Shown piece by piece: positions 62,399 through 64,000 of a stretch of 64,000 bases of DNA (position 1 is its first letter; each line of letters begins with the position of its first letter). Origin of the DNA: Pelagibius marinus. GTDB taxonomy: Bacteria; Pseudomonadota; Alphaproteobacteria; Kiloniellales; Kiloniellaceae. The translations under genes and the position numbers were made by a program. The DNA lies in assembly GCF_014925385.1 (NCBI RefSeq), contig NZ_JACSDK010000013.1:62001-126000 (forward strand), written 5' to 3'. Under the pieces are notes generated by a model. It worked only from the letters and a program-made list of their open reading frames with translations. It ran no database searches and was not told where the DNA came from.

Positions 62399-63307
62399 TT
62401 AAGGCCTGACCCGCGCGGCCGCCTGCACCGGCTTGTGGCGGGCCAGGTAGAGCGCGCCGCCGCAGATCATCGCCGCCCCGGCGATGGCGGCGGGACGTGG
62501 CCATTCGTCGAAGAACACCAGACCCAGAAGGGCGGCGAAGACCAGCCCGCTGTATTTGATCGGCACCAGCTTGGCGGTCTCCGCCATGCGGAAGGCGCGG
62601 ATGTTGCAGTACTGGCCGACGATGGCGAGCGGCCCCATGGCCAGCAGGATCAGCAGGTCGTGCAGCGGCAGGCGCTCCCACAGCCAGGCGGTGAGCAGCA
62701 GAAGCCCCAGGCAGGCGCTGCCGTTCACCAGGGTCAGGGTGCGCTGGGGTGTGTCGTTCACTGCGGCGAAGCGCAGGAACACCACTTCGGCACCCCAGGC
62801 GAAGGCCTGCAGCAGGGCCGCCAGCGCGCCCAGCGAAATCCAGCTCGGCGCGCCGGGGTCCGGCCCGGCGACGATCACCGCGCCGCTCAGGCAGACGATA
62901 CCGGCGCCGATATCCGGCAGCGTCAGGCGCTCGCGCAGGAAGGTCGCGGCCAGCAGCACTGCGAAGACCCCGTTGGTCATGGCGATGGACTGGGCGTTGG
63001 CCAGGGGAATATGGGTCACGGCATAGGTGCCGAAAGCGACGCTGGCGACGCCGCAGGACGCGCGCAGCGCGTGCATGAGGTTCAGCCGCCGCTTTGCCGG
63101 ACCGACCACCTGCGCCACGCTCTCGCGGGGCCCATAGGTCCCCAGAAAGAACGGCAGGATGGTCATGAAGCCCGCGAAGTAGCGCAGGAAGGCCACCTGC
63201 AGCGGCGGCACCGCATCGCTCACCAGCTTCGGCAGCATGAACATGAAGGCGAAGAGGAAGGCGGCGACGATGGCCCAGGCCATGGCTTTGACGAGATCGC
63301 GGGACAC
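62399..63307 (-). CDS. EamA/DMT-family transporter
   Basis: The 302-aa protein has ten predicted TM segments in the two-EamA arrangement: AMAWAIVAAFLFAFMFMLPK, VAFLRYFAGFMTILPFFLG, IAMTNGVFAVLLAATFLRE, IGAGIVCLSGAVIVAG, LGALAALLQAFAWGAEVVFLR, LTLVNGSACLGLLLLTAWL, LLILLAMGPLAIVGQYCNI and SGLVFAALLGLVFFDEW. It exports or imports small metabolites. GTG 63307 was chosen; ATG 63283 is an alternative. It is divergent from a LysR gene, a common arrangement for its control. Confidence 0.85.
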   Translation of the reverse strand: MSRDLVKAMAWAIVAAFLFAFMFMLPKLVSDAVPPLQVAFLRYFAGFMTILPFFLGTYGPRESVAQVVGPAKRRLNLMHALRASCGVASVAFGTYAVTHIPLANAQSIAMTNGVFAVLLAATFLRERLTLPDIGAGIVCLSGAVIVAGPDPGAPSWISLGALAALLQAFAWGAEVVFLRFAAVNDTPQRTLTLVNGSACLGLLLLTAWLWERLPLHDLLILLAMGPLAIVGQYCNIRAFRMAETAKLVPIKYSGLVFAALLGLVFFDEWPRPAAIAGAAMICGGALYLARHKPVQAAARVRP

Positions 63308-63464
63308 GAGGGCGCTTTTCTCCAGGGTTCTCGGTTGATTTCCGGGAATGACGACGCTGACGACGCCGCAGCGAGGAGACCATCGGCTATAACGCTGATG
63401 AATGGAAGATGCTGTTATGGTATATCTGTCATTCAACTGTGCATGGCATGGAAGGGGCAGGACG

Positions 63465-64000
63465 ATGGCTTCGGAAGGCGATCTGGCGGCAATGGATTGG
63501 GACGATCTCAGGGTCCTCAATGCGGCTGCTGAGTGTTTGAGCCTCTCAGGGGCGGCCCGGCATCTCGGCATCAGCCAGCCGAAAGCCAGCCGGCGGCTGC
63601 GGGCTCTGGAGGAAGCCTTGGGGGCCAGGTTGTTCGACCGCCTGCCCAGCGGCCTGGCGCCGACGCCGGCCGGCCAGCGCCTGATCCCGCTGGTGGCCGA
63701 GATGGCGAAGGCCGCCGACGCGGTGGCGCGGCTGCGCCCGGCCCTGCCGGAAGAAGCCCGGGGGACGGTGCGGATCTCCGCCATGGAAACGGTATCGCGC
63801 TTTCTCTCCCAGCGGATGGACCGCCTCTTTGCCGCCGCGCCGGGTGTCGAAATCGAAATCCTGCCGGCCCATGCCGACGTGAACCTCTGGCGCCGGGAGG
63901 CCGATCTGCAGGTGCGTGAGTGCCTGCCGGAGGGGGCCGATCTGGTGATGCGCCGCTTGGGCGACGTCGCCTATGCCGTTTATGGATCCCGCGACCTGGT
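63465..64000 (+). CDS. LysR-family transcriptional regulator (partial)
   Basis: The first 178 residues are visible; the gene runs off the right edge. A LysR winged helix is clear: MDWDDLRVLNAAAECLSLSGAARHLGISQ then PKASRRLRALEEALGARLFDRL and TPAGQRLIPLVAEM, with the ligand-domain start TVRISAMETVSRFLSQRMDRLF. It has the usual divergent position to the EamA gene and probably regulates it. ATG 63465 has AAGGGGCAGG upstream. Confidence 0.9.
   Translation, partial: MASEGDLAAMDWDDLRVLNAAAECLSLSGAARHLGISQPKASRRLRALEEALGARLFDRLPSGLAPTPAGQRLIPLVAEMAKAADAVARLRPALPEEARGTVRISAMETVSRFLSQRMDRLFAAAPGVEIEILPAHADVNLWRREADLQVRECLPEGADLVMRRLGDVAYAVYGSRDL

Overview
The window is a GC-rich chromosomal segment, almost certainly from an alphaproteobacterium. 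The evidence is strong third-position G/C bias, many ATGA/GTGA stop-start overlaps, RTX/T1SS cargo, and intergenic repeats of the kind scattered through Rhodospirillales/Kiloniellales-like genomes. The family-level placement is inference. I see no rRNA, tRNA or CRISPR array. The last gene (a LysR regulator) runs off the right edge.

Layout: (1) 0.8-8.7 kb, a phosphonate C-P lyase locus: phnF divergent from phnGHIJKLM plus a second phnM-like gene. (2) 9-13.7 kb, small genes, two cysteine-bearing CBS proteins (one fused to hemerythrin), gene debris and an alginate-export-type porin. (3) 13.9-17.9 kb, an RTX/DUF4114 protein followed by a response regulator and its kinase. (4) 17.9-22.4 kb, RidA / flavin monooxygenase / DUF1028, then an ArsR-secreted protein-SRPBCC operon. 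(5) 22.4-30.6 kb, signalling: OmpR regulator, six-PAS hybrid kinase, DUF1127 protein, two convergent LuxR-type regulators with degenerate receivers, a candidate small RNA and a Crp/Fnr regulator. (6) 31-40.5 kb, sugar-acid catabolism: AGE epimerase, uxuB, uxaC, uxaA, an Ldh-family dehydrogenase and an ADH, with small genes interspersed. (7) 40.7-47.9 kb, a fatty-acid beta-oxidation operon: ligase, thiolase, FadB-type bifunctional enzyme and acyl-CoA dehydrogenase.

(8) 47.9-53.7 kb is the most interesting part. An SF2 helicase with two C-terminal membrane segments sits between two 123-bp copies of the 3' end of the acyl-CoA dehydrogenase gene, which looks like an insertion that regenerated its target. 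After a beta-lactamase-fold gene comes a retron. A retron-type reverse transcriptase (NAxxH, YADD and VTG motifs) is preceded by a winged-helix-like region. Between them lies an msr-msd-like RNA with matching a1/a2 ends and a long msd-like hairpin, all within one uninterrupted reading frame. Both loci are good antiphage-defence candidates.

(9) 53.7-64 kb: DUF1203, an SDR lacking its catalytic Tyr/Lys, MarC, a PAS protein, an aldo/keto reductase coupled to a stand-alone EF-Tu domain-III-like protein, a tryptophan-type ABC transporter, an AbrB-Doc toxin-antitoxin pair, and an EamA transporter divergent from the LysR regulator. Start codons were chosen by Shine-Dalgarno spacing, family N-termini and overlaps; alternatives are stated.
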